Positions 6,541-6,893 of a stretch of 6,893 nucleotides of DNA are shown here, piece after piece. The DNA comes from Spirochaetota bacterium (GTDB lineage: Bacteria; Spirochaetota; Leptospiria; Turneriellales; Turneriellaceae). The translations under genes were made by a program, and so were the position numbers. The notes under the pieces were generated by a model, which did no database searches, was not told the origin of the DNA, and saw nothing but the letters and a program-made list of their open reading frames with translations. The stretch's first letter is position 1. Each line of letters starts with the position of its first letter. Location: the NCBI GenBank assembly GCA_963205035.1, contig CAUJII010000170.1:1-6893 (forward strand). Reading direction: 5' to 3'.

Positions 6541-6893
6541 ATGCGTTCAAGCGAGATTGCGCCACTTGTATTACTCAACGATTCGATCTTAGGTTCGGCG
6601 TTTGGAAATATGAAATAGGGAATGTTGCTTTCGCTCACTTCTAAATACTCGTAAGCATTCCAAGTCGCCGCCTTGAGCAATTCGCGTTCGGAAAATTTTT
6701 CCTCGCGGCTGAGAACGATAAGCTCTTGAGCAACGGACAAGTCGCTGTTGGTCGCGAGCGAATCTGTGCCAATCAGCATGCGCAGAGGCGAACGCTTGAG
6801 AGTATCCCAGTTCGTGCGCTTGAGATTTAAGTATTGATTCGATCGGTGGCAGAGGACCCAAGCCGCGTGCGGCACATAGTCGCACAAAAGCTC
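6537..6893 (-). CDS. Amidohydrolase (TRZ/ATZ/chlorohydrolase-like), C-terminal part only
   Basis: The frame is open to the right window edge, so only the last 118 residues are present; a TTG at 6887 is an internal Leu codon, not a credible start. The visible part holds late motifs of the metal-dependent amidohydrolase TIM barrel: VLCHRSNQYL (the usual form is C-P-R-S-N), then LIGTDSLATNSDLSVAQEL, whose Asp (D44 of the fragment) corresponds to the conserved metal or proton-shuttle aspartate, then the helix LLKAATWNAYEYL. Relatives include guanine, S-adenosylhomocysteine and aminodeoxyfutalosine deaminases; the fragment cannot tell the substrate. The expected 'GSIEPGKxADL' stretch of the second beta-sandwich half is missing or much shortened; the chain goes directly to YFIFPN and stops about 20 residues later. 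The gene is convergent with the PEGA gene and their stop codons overlap by 4 nt. Confidence 0.82.
   Translation of the reverse strand, partial: ELLCDYVPHAAWVLCHRSNQYLNLKRTNWDTLKRSPLRMLIGTDSLATNSDLSVAQELIVLSREEKFSERELLKAATWNAYEYLEVSESNIPYFIFPNAEPKIESLSNTSGAISLERI

Noticed and set aside
6589..6885. A second - strand frame over the amidohydrolase end
   Set aside because: It is a shadow of the amidohydrolase frame, which carries the GTDS and CHRSN family motifs.

Overview
The window reads as accessory or envelope-related chromosome of a spirochaete of the order Leptospirales. The clues are a lipoprotein of the DUF1554 type, a family found largely in Leptospira and relatives; a polytopic SpoIIE-type phosphatase with a diverged 'DAMGKS.QGAGG' motif and a C-terminal TPR tail; and TolB-like and PEGA-domain envelope proteins. 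Base composition looks close to half GC by eye, above classical Leptospira, so a relative such as Turneriella or Leptonema is a reasonable but unproven guess. No rRNA, tRNA, CRISPR array, insertion sequence or phage gene is visible.

Layout. Five genes run left to right on the + strand with almost no spacing. (1) The 3' part of a gene for a TolB/FlgO-like domain joined to an outer-membrane beta-barrel (2-841, N-terminus outside the window). (2) A DUF1554-like lipoprotein (858-1538). (3) A SpoIIE-type PP2C phosphatase of about 1041 residues with a multi-pass N-terminus, an extracytoplasmic sensor region, HAMP, coiled coil and TPRs (1581-4706). (4) SufE (4703-5113). (5) A secreted TolB-like protein with two PEGA domains and two hydrophobic segments (5110-6540). 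Genes 3, 4 and 5 are joined by two ATGA start/stop overlaps, so they are probably co-transcribed and translationally coupled. On the - strand, the C-terminal part of an amidohydrolase (6537-6893, N-terminus outside the window) converges on gene 5 and overlaps it by 4 nt at the stop codons. There is no gene-free stretch of 300 bases; the largest gap is 42 nt.

How the genes may work together (inference). Four of the five + strand products are predicted to be exported or membrane proteins, and the central one is a membrane sensor with a cytoplasmic Ser/Thr phosphatase output. The first and last genes appear to carry the same TolB/FlgO-like module. This fits an envelope-sensing and structural locus in which the phosphatase would act on an anti-sigma-antagonist-type protein encoded elsewhere. 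SufE is the outlier: a cytoplasmic Fe-S sulfur-transfer protein with no suf/isc partner in view. No single gene is a new family on its own. The combination is what deserves attention.
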